Positions 25,601 to 35,079 of a DNA stretch of 64,000 bases are shown piece after piece (position 1 is the first letter of the stretch; each line of letters opens with the position of its first letter). The translations under genes were made by a program, and so were the position numbers. The DNA is taken from positions 8,578,196 to 8,642,195 of the forward strand of contig CM017567.1 in the NCBI GenBank assembly GCA_007844125.1. Direction: 5' to 3'. The notes under the pieces are model-generated. The model did no database searches and had not been told where the DNA came from. It saw only the letters and a list, made by a program, of their open reading frames with translations. This DNA comes from Sinonovacula constricta (Eukaryota > Mollusca > Bivalvia > Cardiida > Solecurtidae).

Positions 25601-28600
25601 GGCGAGCATAACTCAGTTCTATTGGTTCCCTGCTTTTATTATGTAAACTGTTATTTATATATTGCTATAATTATTTAGTGTCAAACCTATTTTGTTTTCT
25701 TTCTCAAACTAGTTGACAGTTGTCAGTTTTCTCTAATTTTATTTTGATATTTATCTAATTGTATAACTTGGTTCTATATTTTAGACTGTTGCAAGCAATG
25801 GAGTGATGCTGAGCAAGGATACTTCAGATGAAGATTGGAAAAATAATTTCTGCTTCAGTTACAACCCAAGTTTCCATCTACTGCCATCGTCCAGAGAGGA
25901 TGCTAATGCCACATCTTTGGTTGACCTCTCCAGTTCCTTTGGTTGTTCAGAGGTAGATTACTTTGGCCACAATGTCAAGGGACAGGCTGTTATAATTGCC
26001 AGAGGAAACTGCTCGTTCGTGTATAAAGCGCAGATGGCACAGAAACTAGGAGCAGCTGCTGTGCTTGTTGCCAGTCAGTATTTATTGGTTCCCAGTGCTA
26101 CCAATGAAACAGATTATAAATCAACCAAACCAACAATCGCACTGATAACATGGGAAACTGTTTACCACCTCCAGACTGAGGGACCAAAGTCACAAATCTT
26201 GTTATATGCCCCTTCCGATTCCTTCAAATTAGATCCAAACATGTTAGTGCTGTTCTTGATAGCAGTGTCCTGTGTATCTGTTGGTGGCTGTTGGGCAGGA
26301 GTCAAAAGATACAAAATATTTCTGAGAAAGAAAAAAGCACTTGAAAGGAAACCTAAAACAGAAACAGAGGAATCAGTTAATGAGGAAGTTGAGCATGAAG
26401 ATGAAGAAAATAATGTAAACTTGTCAGTTCCAGTCATAGTTGTATTCTTTTTGTTAGTATGTGGATTTCTAGTTTTGCTTTACTTCTTCTATGATTATCT
26501 TGTGTTCGTAGTGATTGTTCTCTTCTGTCTGGCTGGATCTATGGGACTCTACTTCTGCATTCAGCCTCTCTGGATCCGACTATTGCCATTCAACAACAGT
26601 CTGCCAGTGAAAAGGATGCCATGTTTTAAGTCAGTTCCCGAATACAGGAATATTCTGCTTGCTGTAATCTGTATGGCTGTTGCCATATTCTGGGCAATAC
26701 AAAGACATGAAACATATGCCTGGGTCTTTCAGAACATTCTTGGATTCTGCTTCTGTGTCAATGTGATGTGCAATATTCACATGCCAAATATTAAAGTCTG
26801 TACAATTGCACTGGTACTTCTGTTCCTGTATGACATATTCTTTGTCTTCATCACACCACTGTTCACATCCAATCATGAGAGCATCATGGTTAAAGTTGCA
26901 ACTGGCGGCAGTGGATCCGGTGGGGGTAAACCACGAGAGCAGCTCCCAATGGCATTTATAGTCCCCAAGCTTCTATGGGAAGACATAAACATCTGCATGC
27001 TGCCATATTCTCTTCTTGGCTTTGGAGACATTGTTGTACCTTCTCTTCTTGTATGTCACAATCATGCTTTTGACCTCAAAGTTGGAAGCAGAAAAATCTA
27101 CTTCATTTCGACAGTTGTTGCATATGCGATGGGTCTCTTGTTGACCTTCGGGGCTCTCGCCATAATGCAAAAAGGCCAGCCAGCACTGCTGTACATCGTC
27201 CCTTGTACTCTCCTCACAACATATGTGATTGGTTGGCTCCGAGGTGAGTTAAAACTGCTGTGGACTGGACTCATACTGCCTAAACCTGATAAGGATCAAG
27301 AGAATCCTACAGATGGCCGTGAGAACCAACCAGAGAGAGCAGGGGCAGGAAGCGAGACTTCCATCTCCTCCGTGTCTGATGGAGAGGGTCAGCAACTGTT
27401 GCGACACTAGGTTTATACTTCAACCAGTCTCAACTGATTTTTTAATTTTATGTCCAACAACTTAATCAATATATACAAAAAATAGGAAAATATGAAAAGG
27501 TTCTAAAAGAATTACCAGGTACAACAAATGTTTAAATCTGAGCTACCTGTAGCAAACAGAGTACCACATCATTTCAGAATGTGAGCAATTTCTCATAGTA
27601 TTGGTTGAAAGTACAATGTACAATTATTTGTAAAGGTATTGTTTTTCTTGTGATGTAAATATATAAACTGAACGTGTTTATAACACTGAAACAACTGTAT
27701 AGAAACAAATCAGGTTCTACATATGTAGCAGTTTTCAGTATACCTGTTACAGATGAATGTTTTATGTTAAACCAGCAACTATTAGTTTCTTTTTTTTGGT
27801 GCATTGGTGACAATTTCACTCTGGATGTGGTTTGTGTCGTGAGTTGTTTTGGAACTTTTGTTTTGGATTTGCACATGTTACCTGCTCTTGTTACCTGCTC
27901 TTCTTATGTTTTGCTGTCTACACTTTTTGTCACTTTTCAAATGACAAAAGGCAACCTTCTTTCTTTTTTTTAAGGTACCTTTCTCTCCTTCATTTTTTCC
28001 TCAGGCAGGTTAGACTCCCATACTGTATTCATTGTATGTGTTAGTGCTAGCTACAGTCAGTTTAATTGCTTAATCTCTTAAACTGCTAAGCACAAATTGA
28101 TCAGACACAGGCACAAAGTATAGATCCAAATCAGCCATCTTCCACTGTGATTTCACTATGTGCTGCTTAAGTCTTCATCAGTCTTGTTCCCTTTAAATGT
28201 TGTTTTTCAAATAACTATGAATTCATTATTTGTTATTAAAAACCAAGCATGCTAAGGGTTTACTAGATACAAATTTTGATGGAATTTTTTCATCATGCTT
28301 CCATGTTGTAGGTGGCTTCAGAGGGTTTGTCTATGTAAAATACATCTACCAATATATTATGCCTGTTTGGGGGAATGTGGGCATAGATTTTTCATAAACC
28401 CATACTGTAGTCTAAGCCAAGATGATTTTAATACTATCTTCATATAACAAGTTATTTGTTCTTTTGAGAGAAAAAATAGGTCCAAACTGTTGGATATCAC
28501 CTTTAACCTTTGCCTATTTTGTACAAAGATATGAATTAAGTTTATTGACTAGAATAGTGATGGATTTTTCAATAATGATTGGATCAATAGTTAGAAATAA

Positions 28601-31600
28601 TTTTGCAGTCATAGTTAAAACTTACTTACCTGGTAGTTTTTGGCTGTCAACTAACTGCTAACAAAACATATTGCCAGAGACTTGACAGCCAAGATTTAAC
28701 ATCCGGATCATTGATCAAACAACTTTCAGCAGGAAGTATTTGATCTGGTGCAAGACTTTTTGCCTAAGCTGTATAAATATTTGCTTAGCAGGCTAAGAGT
28801 TTATCAAGATATATTTCTACACAATTACACAAATGGCTTTGTGTCTATGTTTTTAAGTTAAACTAAGCTATTATGACAAGTTAACTACCTATCTAATCCT
28901 TATGTTTACCAAAATGTAAGTGCTCCTCAGAATAAAAACTTAACGTGACATTTTTAGAACATGTTTAACAACTTGCAGCTGAGTCTCTAACAGAACATCT
29001 TGATACCATTGCATGAAAATGTAGGAAGATGACCAATAAGTAATACAGGATAAAAACACAATGTAACATGATAAGGATAGGTGACAAATAGCAAGACTAA
29101 TTTAATATACTAATTTAAAACAGTTTAAAACCCTGTGATAGTACGTGTGTGATATTGTGATTAAAGACAAAACATTGTTATTTATCTGTAATGGTTTAAT
29201 TTTACATAGGGTGAATTCTTTTTTGATAATGTTATAAATAATAAAATATTTTGAATAAACTTTTCCAAATAATAAACTTTTCCAAATCATTTTACACATT
29301 AAGTGTTGACTGACATTTATAAGAATTTTCAAAAAATTATAATAAAAATATGAACCAATTTACTTGTTCAATATGGTTTGTTCAATATTGTTTGTAATTA
29401 AAATGTCTGATTTGATAAAAAAAAATGTTTCTAAAATATCGCAAATTGTTCCTTTATTGCTATATTCTTCTATTAGCAGTGATTTTTTTGTAAATAATAT
29501 AGTGCCTGCTTTTAAAGATTTTCTTATAGATTTTTTGTACATTTTACTTATATTTCGTTTGTTTTCAGTTGTTGTTCAATTATGATATTATAAAATCATA
29601 TCTTTAATTTTTATAATAGTTATCAAATAAATAATAAATGAAAAGATGTGCTTTGTTAGTAATTTATTTGTCTTTGTTCTAATAACCAAATGTTAACATG
29701 ACCAAGATAAGAAAAAAATGCGGTAATGGTGACAAGAACATTATATGTCTCATTTCCTTGTATGTTAAACCAAATGTAATTGCAAAAATTTCAGATTTGA
29801 ATAAAACATGGTCTTGAACCAAGAAACATTTAGAGCAGTTAGATATCAAATATTATAGACGCAGCAAAGCATATGCGGCTTAAACTATAACATGGAAATA
29901 TAAATATTAATACATTTATTTTCAACTCTGACCTTTTACAGCAGCCTATGTCATCATGGTTAAACTGATCATCGAAACTACATTGTACTATGAAAAAAAT
30001 TCTCTGAAGTCTCAAGAATGATCTCATGTATGGGCATGCCTAGCAATGTATTGTCCACCAGTGACCGCCTATGGTTACTCCTGACATGCATCTCAAGCTT
30101 ACATCTTGGGAGAAAGTCAGATGACCTGATTGTCCATGTTTACTATTTCCTAGGCTCTTGAGATGACACCCAAAGGGAGTTCAAACGACGCACACATCAT
30201 GTTCATTGTTGCTATGCATATCCAACTAATATTTAAACGGAAGTCAGGAGACCTAATGCCTTTTGTTACTGTTGTTATGCATCTCTAGGTAACATGTCAG
30301 AGGAAGCCACGAGACCTAATCGCTATTAGTTACTGTTGCTACGACTGTGAAGTTTACATCTTAGAGGAACTCCGCTTTTTACCCAGGAGACCAATCGCAA
30401 ACGACCAATTGGAACTATTCTATTCGGTGATAACTGTGTAAAAAAAAATTCGCGAGGGCTTGACAGCGCGTATGTTAAGTCATCGGGGTAAATGTAGTGT
30501 AAAGTCGAAGGTTTTCTTCAACAATGTCAATGGTTCATTTTCACTTTTACTAATATTCGGATTACCGGAATTTTATTTTTATGGATATACATTTTCCCAA
30601 ACGCGTAATGCATAAAGAATAATATTAACTATGATTTCTATCTACCGCTACACATTTTACCCAGATGTTGGGTTAAGGACTGCTGTTAAATAATTTTAAT
30701 ACTTTTTAAGGTATATACTTTCCAAGTATCTTTTGATTGATTTACACTGGTGTAAAGCGGCAGATTATCTACTCACATGTGTCTTTGTACGCTTCACCGT
30801 AATACTGCCGAACTTCCGGTGAGGACTGCTGGAAGTTCCGCTCCAACCCAGCTTGGATGGTTTCCTCGCTTACAATACCAGTACTGAAGAAGCCAGGCTC
30901 GATTATGTGTACGCTTACCCCTGTTGTGTACAGTTCTCGCCTGAAGTATAATAAGCATAAGAAAAGGAGCATTAAAGTCATAAAAATTACAAAATAGAAT
31001 GCAGTGAAAAGAGCAAGCAACAAGAGAAAACTCCATAGTTTAGTAATGTTTTCACATATTTATATGACAAATCAGCTTAATACGAACACAATATTATCTC
31101 GAAGAAAATATCATAATAATTAAAAGTATTAAAACCATTATGGATACACGTATGTTGTAATAAATGCTTTCGAAATGATGATTAAGGTGTAGTGATTTTT
31201 TTGCTATAATCATTACGCTTTCTTGCATCAAAGTTAACATTCAAATACAACAGAGAATAAAACAGAATATTACGGACTGTCGGTCCTTGTTGGTCTGTGT
31301 CGGTCTTTACAGTGTTAACTGTAACAGTTATTCGGTTATTATTAAAAAATTAGTGATTCGAGGGTTAAAAGATTGGTGTTCATTTGTCCGTTGTGTGAGT
31401 TTAACACCTTTCTATATTCCGTAATGAATTACATAGACTTATGTTGGACAAAATTTATAAGTGTGGTGACCTGCAATACGTAAACTTTGTATTCTACAGT
31501 TTGGACCACAATTTATTTTCTCAAAAAAAACAAGTAAGTCATTGTTATCTGTAAAGTTGCAAAATGCTGTTCATTGATGTCCTAGATCTGCGTTAACAGT

Positions 31601-34600
31601 CGAGCATAAATCATCACTCGACATTGCAGACAGGTATTTCCTAACTGAGCCACGCTTAATGCCAATGTCATATACGAAGGCCAATAGTTCGAACACTTTT
31701 CCAGCTCATTAGTATTCATCGCTAGGTTCTTTTTACGGGATGTTCATCATTGTCATGCATCTGTTTATTAAAAACATGTGGTCTGTGTCCTCTAATAGTT
31801 TTTTTCAATATATTTCTGTCACGATCATGTGGTAAAGCGGCATCAGTGACCGCGATTCAATGACCACTAAAGGCAATTTAATAAGGACATATTTCAAAAA
31901 TTTAATTTTAGCCACTCCCAGCAGGTTTATCTATATCCATGTAAAAATGGTTTGTTTTGTTCTTGTGATACATCGCAGCGACCAGTTATGATCAATATTG
32001 GACATCCAGCTGTTATGGTGAAGGAAGACCCCTGACAAATGTCTGGGTAGAACAAACGGCTCACCCAAACGGTGGGAGGCTAAGCAGTGTCAAAATGTAA
32101 TTAAACCACCTGTCATAAGTAGGAACTATATGGCAGTGTAGAATCGATAGGGCGAACGTGTTATAACTGCTGATTTCCTTTACGACATTATGTACAAATT
32201 TTAGCGTGTAAATGTTGGCGTAATAAAAACTTTAGCATGTATTGTTCTAATTGGGTTTCACCAATTTAGCTCAATATTTAATAAACTTATAAGGGGTTGA
32301 AACGGTTAACTTTCTGTTTTGGTTATACTGAATTATAATTGCATGTTGACTTAGTTGTCTTGAATCCCGACATCGTGCAGTAACATTTTAAATTTTAAAA
32401 ATAAACATTTAAATAAAGTTTGCGATTTGGGGCAAAATAATTCCACATCGTTTCTTATTTTAATCTTAGCACCCAGAACGGTTTTATAACTAATAAAAAT
32501 TAAAACAAAATCACGTTAAGAACATACCTGTTTTCTTCTTTTTTTCAGAAATAACAACTGCATGCAACCAAATTATATTATTATAAAATTACAAGTAATT
32601 GCCAGACATGAGTACATATTTGCTACCATAGCAATGATCGATGACAGTAAGTACAAAATGCAGAGAGAACAGAAACAAATATGTCAAGAAAACGTGAAAA
32701 ATCACGTGTGAATTACACACTATACGAAATTTTAAAAAAAAACGTATAAATTTGTGCCTCCATCCATACCTTATTGAATCGGAAAAACCCTCGACAGCAA
32801 ATTTCGAGGCGTTGTAAGCCGCTGTTGCTATGGCAAGACGACCGCACATGCTTGCCATGTTCACAACACGTCCACTCTCCTTTCGGACCAATGGGAGGAA
32901 GGCTTTTGTTACCATAACAACGCCTGTGAGATTGACGGACATGACCAGGTTGAATTCTTCTATCGGAGTCCATTCCAGAGGGGCAACTGTCCCTGGTACA
33001 CCCGCATTGTTGACCACAGCCCACAACCCTATCGATACGTACAGATCAAATGTACAAACAAACATTAGGTATACTCTTGGTGCATTATAGTTATACGTAT
33101 TAAGAGGAATCCATCTTCAGGACAGTCTGTGTGAATGCGCTCAAATGATTATGGACAAAGACTACTATCAAATATTGCTGACAATTAAACGTTGTACACA
33201 AAAAACGAGGGGTAGCAGTGTGTATATTAAAGACACTTTAAATGCTATTTATAACATTAATTTGTAAAAAAAAATATACAAGTATTCCTTTCATTTTTAT
33301 TTATACATGGAACTATTATACAAGGCGGAAGCACAAATCCCTGATAATCGGCTGCTTATGAAGCGTCAAAGTATAGAGGTGACTTAAATCGTGTGACGAA
33401 TGTCCATTAATAGAATGCTTAGCTGCTTGGTATTGACAAGGAAAGTATATTTTAAACAGAACCCAGTTAAAACAGTCGCTGTTTTCTAACTCTCAGCGGC
33501 TAGATGCGTATGGGTTAAGTCGCAACGATGGTTATTGATGATTTAAAACAACAACAAACAAACAAAAATACATCTAAATTAAGTTTGCAAAAGTAGCATT
33601 ACTAAAATGATTGCACAAACATTTCACTCGTATAACACAGAGCTACACGTAGTAAGGTTTAATGATTTAAATGTTCGCGAAAATAACACTAGCCCGGTTT
33701 CAGTGAAGTATAGTGTTATACATGTATCTTGTGACCTACACTCGTGCGGTGAAGTTTGGGAATATGGTCCATTCAAATGAAAATCAGGAATAATAACTTA
33801 AATTTAGAGAGGAGTATTTAGTTTTCTTCCGAAGTGGAAGATGCCTATAATAAATTAATATGCGTTCTTTGAAATCTGTTGTTTTTTTAATTTAACAAAT
33901 CACTTAAAGAGCTTTGATTTTATTTGTATCCAGTCTTTATCTTTATTCCAAGCCTACTCTTATCTTAACACAGCAATTCAATTACTCTTAATAAATGTGA
34001 CGATTTCTATACTTTGTAATAACCCGTAACGCAGATGGTGTCGGTGAGCCATGCAGTAGACAGGCCGGACTAAGTCGCATTTACCAAACACTCTTATCTG
34101 AACTGCTTTCACAACGACATCGCCTTCTGTGTTAAATCTAAATCTAACCTTTATCACGTGGAAGACACCGCTCCACGATCTGTTTTGCCCGGACAATGCT
34201 TGCTTCTTTGGTAACGTCAACCGTTAATGTCTGTAACCTGTTGCTGCACTCCTTCTGAGAACAAAGACAGATATAAATGTGCGCTTTATATACAGGTACA
34301 GCAAGAAGTAAATAAATAAACAATAAACAAAATAAATTTAAAATATCAAACGTTACATTTCTACGATTTTCTCTAAAGTGTTGGTTAACAAAGTAAGGAA
34401 TTCCGATGTCAAGAACATGTACTTACCATTCATTTTCCACATGGATTGAGTTAGGTATAGAGAGTAAGTGGGTGCTGTTTTAAGTAAAAGTGTTGCAATT
34501 TTAGTGAAAAATGAGAAATCTGCCCTGGTACCTAATCAAATATGAGATGACGCCACAGTATTGGTTGTGTTTTATATGTTGTTATGCATACTGTTGCAAC

Positions 34601-35071
34601 ATATAGTTGTATTCCCCGGTACATGCGATCCACCCACTTTGTTCACTTTGAATTGCATTGTTCTTTCCTCTTCGTGTTTGCTTCAATAAAGAAGTTATTC
34701 CTAAAGATATAAGAATGTTTGTATGCCCCGATGCGGTTGTATAGAACACACATAAACGGCCATTGTTCAATAAGAACAATCAACAATCCAGTATCAACTT
34801 GCAAATCAGAGTGAAAATAGAACCACCGTACCTTTAGTGACTTAAAACCATCTTCAGTCAAACAGCCGGCGATCACGTGGCATCCTAGCTTGTCCAAACG
34901 TCGCGCCAGCATGTAACCAAACCCGGTATCACATCCAGTGATAAAAATGTATCGGTTGTCATAGTAACCAACTCTGAATTGTCGGAGTAAAGTCAACAAA
35001 ATGTAGTATATAACAGGTACGGTGAGAAAAATTAGACACCACGGGACCGTCATGTTGAACATTTCCTCCAT
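19551..35071 (-). CDS. Retinol dehydrogenase / 17beta-HSD-like short-chain dehydrogenase (SDR9C type), six coding exons
   Basis: Joined exons (34832-35071, 34149-34254, 32770-33028, 30777-30940, 20207-20312, 19551-19683; all minus) give one 335-residue frame with every GT-AG junction in phase. Visible: an N-terminal membrane anchor (about residues 9-28), the NAD(P)-binding motif TGCDTGFG (45-52), NNAG (122-125), and the catalytic set N148, S175, Y187, K191 (YNASK). IEPGFF follows the active site, and a C-terminal RYVVGWDA block is typical of RDH/HSD17B6-like enzymes. The family oxidises or reduces retinoids and steroids at the ER membrane; the actual substrate cannot be read here. Length fits the family (about 315-335). 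Intron 4 (20313-30776) houses SPPL2 on the other strand. Minus-strand AATAAA signals at 19446-19451 and 19416-19421 are possible poly(A) sites. An AG at the -16 region suggests a 5'UTR intron. BDH1 is a less likely identity. Confidence 0.93.
19955..20195. repeat. (GAT/GGT)n microsatellite in SDR intron 5
   Basis: Mixed GATGATGAT and GGTGGTGGT tracts; they make His-rich and Met/Val-rich open frames that are not genes. It ends about 10 bp from the exon 5 donor at 20206-20207. Confidence 0.92.
20207..20312 (-). CDS. SDR gene exon 5, about 10.5 kb from exon 4
   Basis: Acceptor TTGTTCTCAG, donor GTAAGT. The first two bases complete a Tyr codon with the T left by exon 4. The exon reads IEKSVKLLDLV...VIDAYEHAITARFPKA, the expected position and sequence of the RDH family EHAL-x-R block. 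It ends in phase 2. The donor lies about 10 bp from a (GAT)n microsatellite in intron 5. Confidence 0.9.
20833..22421. mobile_element. Non-autonomous DNA transposon, 1.6 kb, with 5-bp target duplication
   Basis: Ends CAGGCCCGGATCCAG and complement of CAGGCCCAGATTTAC; both ends have G-rich subterminal tracts (GGGGAGGGG, GGGGGAGGGGGCGGGG). The perfect 5-bp duplication ATTGG flanks it (20828-20832 and 22422-22426). Open frames at 21322-21555 and 21555-21914 show no transposase features. hAT-like with 5-bp duplications is the likeliest class. Confidence 0.75.
22871..22918 (+). CDS. SPPL2: SPPL2 exon 1 (signal peptide)
   Basis: Sixteen codons (MLAYVVLTLVALCLKP) form a hydrophobic signal peptide, followed by a consensus donor GTGAGT. 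The frame runs in phase 0 into ACTGTTGCA at 25785 after a TTTTAG acceptor. Without this exon the large exon has only non-ATG or internal starts and no signal peptide. The ATG was chosen because no ATG precedes it in the open frame. Confidence 0.85.
22871..27410 (+). CDS. SPPL2: Signal peptide peptidase-like 2 (SPPL2A/B-type intramembrane aspartyl protease), two coding exons
   Basis: Exons 22871-22918 and 25785-27410 join in phase 0 to a 557-residue protein. Order: signal peptide (1-16); lumenal protease-associated domain (about 35-160; RGNCSF, N-glycosylation sites); first TM (about 169-189); an acidic, lysine-rich loop; then the multi-TM catalytic domain with YD (FLYDIFFVF, Asp366), GFGD (Asp431) and PAL (482-484). 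Both aspartates are present, so an active enzyme is expected. SPPL2 proteases cut type II membrane proteins such as TNF and Bri2/CD74-like substrates within the bilayer in the endo-lysosomal/Golgi pathway. The downstream coding region is a single 1.6 kb exon, unlike the many-exon vertebrate SPPL2A/B. The whole gene lies in intron 4 of the minus-strand SDR gene. Confidence 0.96.
23407..24057. mobile_element. MITE with long terminal inverted repeats (651 bp)
   Basis: The left end GGTCACTTCGGTAAATGACC and the right end form near-perfect inverted repeats that continue for about 130 bp (GGGATTAGTCTGGT, GTAAACATATA, ATTGAGATG.AGAATTGGGTATG). It lies in SPPL2 intron 1, which is also SDR intron 4. 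No clear target duplication. Confidence 0.85.
25785..27410 (+). CDS. SPPL2: SPPL2 exon 2 (all of the PA and protease domains)
   Basis: Begins after GTTCTATATTTTAG with TVASNGV and runs 541 codons to TAG at 27408-27410. It holds the PA domain, the TM helices, YD, GFGD and PAL motifs and a hydrophilic tail ending QQLLRH. No internal introns are needed for a full match to the family. Confidence 0.96.
   Translation, partial: TVASNGVMLSKDTSDEDWKNNFCFSYNPSFHLLPSSREDANATSLVDLSSSFGCSEVDYFGHNVKGQAVIIARGNCSFVYKAQMAQKLGAAAVLVASQYLLVPSATNETDYKSTKPTIALITWETVYHLQTEGPKSQILLYAPSDSFKLDPNMLVLFLIAVSCVSVGGCWAGVKRYKIFLRKKKALERKPKTETEESVNEEVEHEDEENNVNLSVPVIVVFFLLVCGFLVLLYFFYDYLVFVVIVLFCLAGSMGLYFCIQPLWIRLLPFNNSLPVKRMPCFKSVPEYRNILLAVICMAVAIFWAIQRHETYAWVFQNILGFCFCVNVMCNIHMPNIKVCTIALVLLFLYDIFFVFITPLFTSNHESIMVKVATGGSGSGGGKPREQLPMAFIVPKLLWEDINICMLPYSLLGFGDIVVPSLLVCHNHAFDLKVGSRKIYFISTVVAYAMGLLLTFGALAIMQKGQPALLYIVPCTLLTTYVIGWLRGELKLLWTGLILPKPDKDQENPTDGRENQPERAGAGSETSISSVSDGEGQQLLRH
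27411..30060. other. Presumed SPPL2 3'UTR and SDR intron 4 sequence
   Basis: No coding exon seen on either strand. 28081-28165 holds a diverged copy of the foldback family (GTATAGATCCAAATCAGCC). An AATAAA at 28931 could serve as an SPPL2 poly(A) signal. 29255-29290 has a small tandem duplication (AATAAACTTTTCCAA). Confidence 0.5.
30068..30410. repeat. Degenerate tandem repeat, units about 66 bp, in SDR intron 4
   Basis: About five diverged units, each with a GTTACTGTTG..ATGCAT start and a GGAAGTCAGGAGACCTAAT-like end. The array stops about 370 bp from exon 4. Confidence 0.6.
30777..30940 (-). CDS. SDR gene exon 4
   Basis: Acceptor TACTTCAG. The first base completes Arg of SDSIRREL, the usual SDR9C sequence after the active site. 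The exon carries VHIIEPGFF and SSPEVRQYYGEAYKDT and ends in phase 1 at ACAT with donor GTGAGT. Reading through the donor meets TAG after two codons, so the exon must be spliced to the distant exon 5. Confidence 0.93.
31495..31660. repeat. Dispersed repeat, second copy of the 2524-2700 family
   Basis: Shares CAGTTTGGACCA, TTCATTGATGTCCTAGA and GTATTTCCTAACTGAGCC in the same order. In SDR intron 3. Confidence 0.6.
31970..32095 (-). mobile_element. SINE family B remnant
   Basis: Contains GGACATCCAGCTGTTATGG, GGAAGACCCCTGACAAATG and TCTGGGTAGAAC in the order found at 42880-43051 and in the 52-bp array units; the tRNA-like end has decayed to GTGGGAGGCTAAGCAGTG. Confidence 0.65.
32770..33028 (-). 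CDS. SDR gene exon 3 (catalytic core)
   Basis: The 259-nt exon begins with GG, completing the Gly codon of GLWAVVNNAG. It holds N148 (MSVNLTG), S175 (NMASMCGR) and the YNASK catalytic motif, then ends FSDSI plus AG before donor GTATGG. Confidence 0.94.
34149..34254 (-). CDS. SDR gene exon 2
   Basis: The acceptor is a pyrimidine tract ending TTCTCAG. The 106-nt exon starts in phase 0 with KECSNRLQTL, carries LTVDVTKEAS (the conserved Asp-Val of SDRs), and ends in phase 1 after ...RDK with donor GTTAGA. The split Gly codon joins exon 3 correctly. Confidence 0.92.
34832..35071 (-). CDS. SDR gene exon 1 (membrane anchor and cofactor motif)
   Basis: Eighty codons from ATG at 35071 (G at -3, G at +4), ending in phase 0 at ...CTAAAG before GTACGG. 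It encodes the hydrophobic anchor, ITGCDTGFG and the AGCLTEDG turn. Just upstream on the minus strand, ACTTTTCAG followed by ATCTCC looks like an acceptor, so a non-coding 5' exon probably lies further upstream. Confidence 0.92.
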
Positions 35072-35079
35072 TGCTGTTT

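Noticed and set aside
26162..26437. Minus-strand frames overlapping SPPL2 exon 2
   Set aside because: Shadows of the SPPL2 coding strand with no features of their own.
30769..31023. Minus-strand frames at 30769-31023, 32589-33065 and 34643-35071 as three separate SDR genes
   Set aside because: They are exons of one gene; splice phases and family sequence join them, with two more exons at 20.2 and 19.6 kb.
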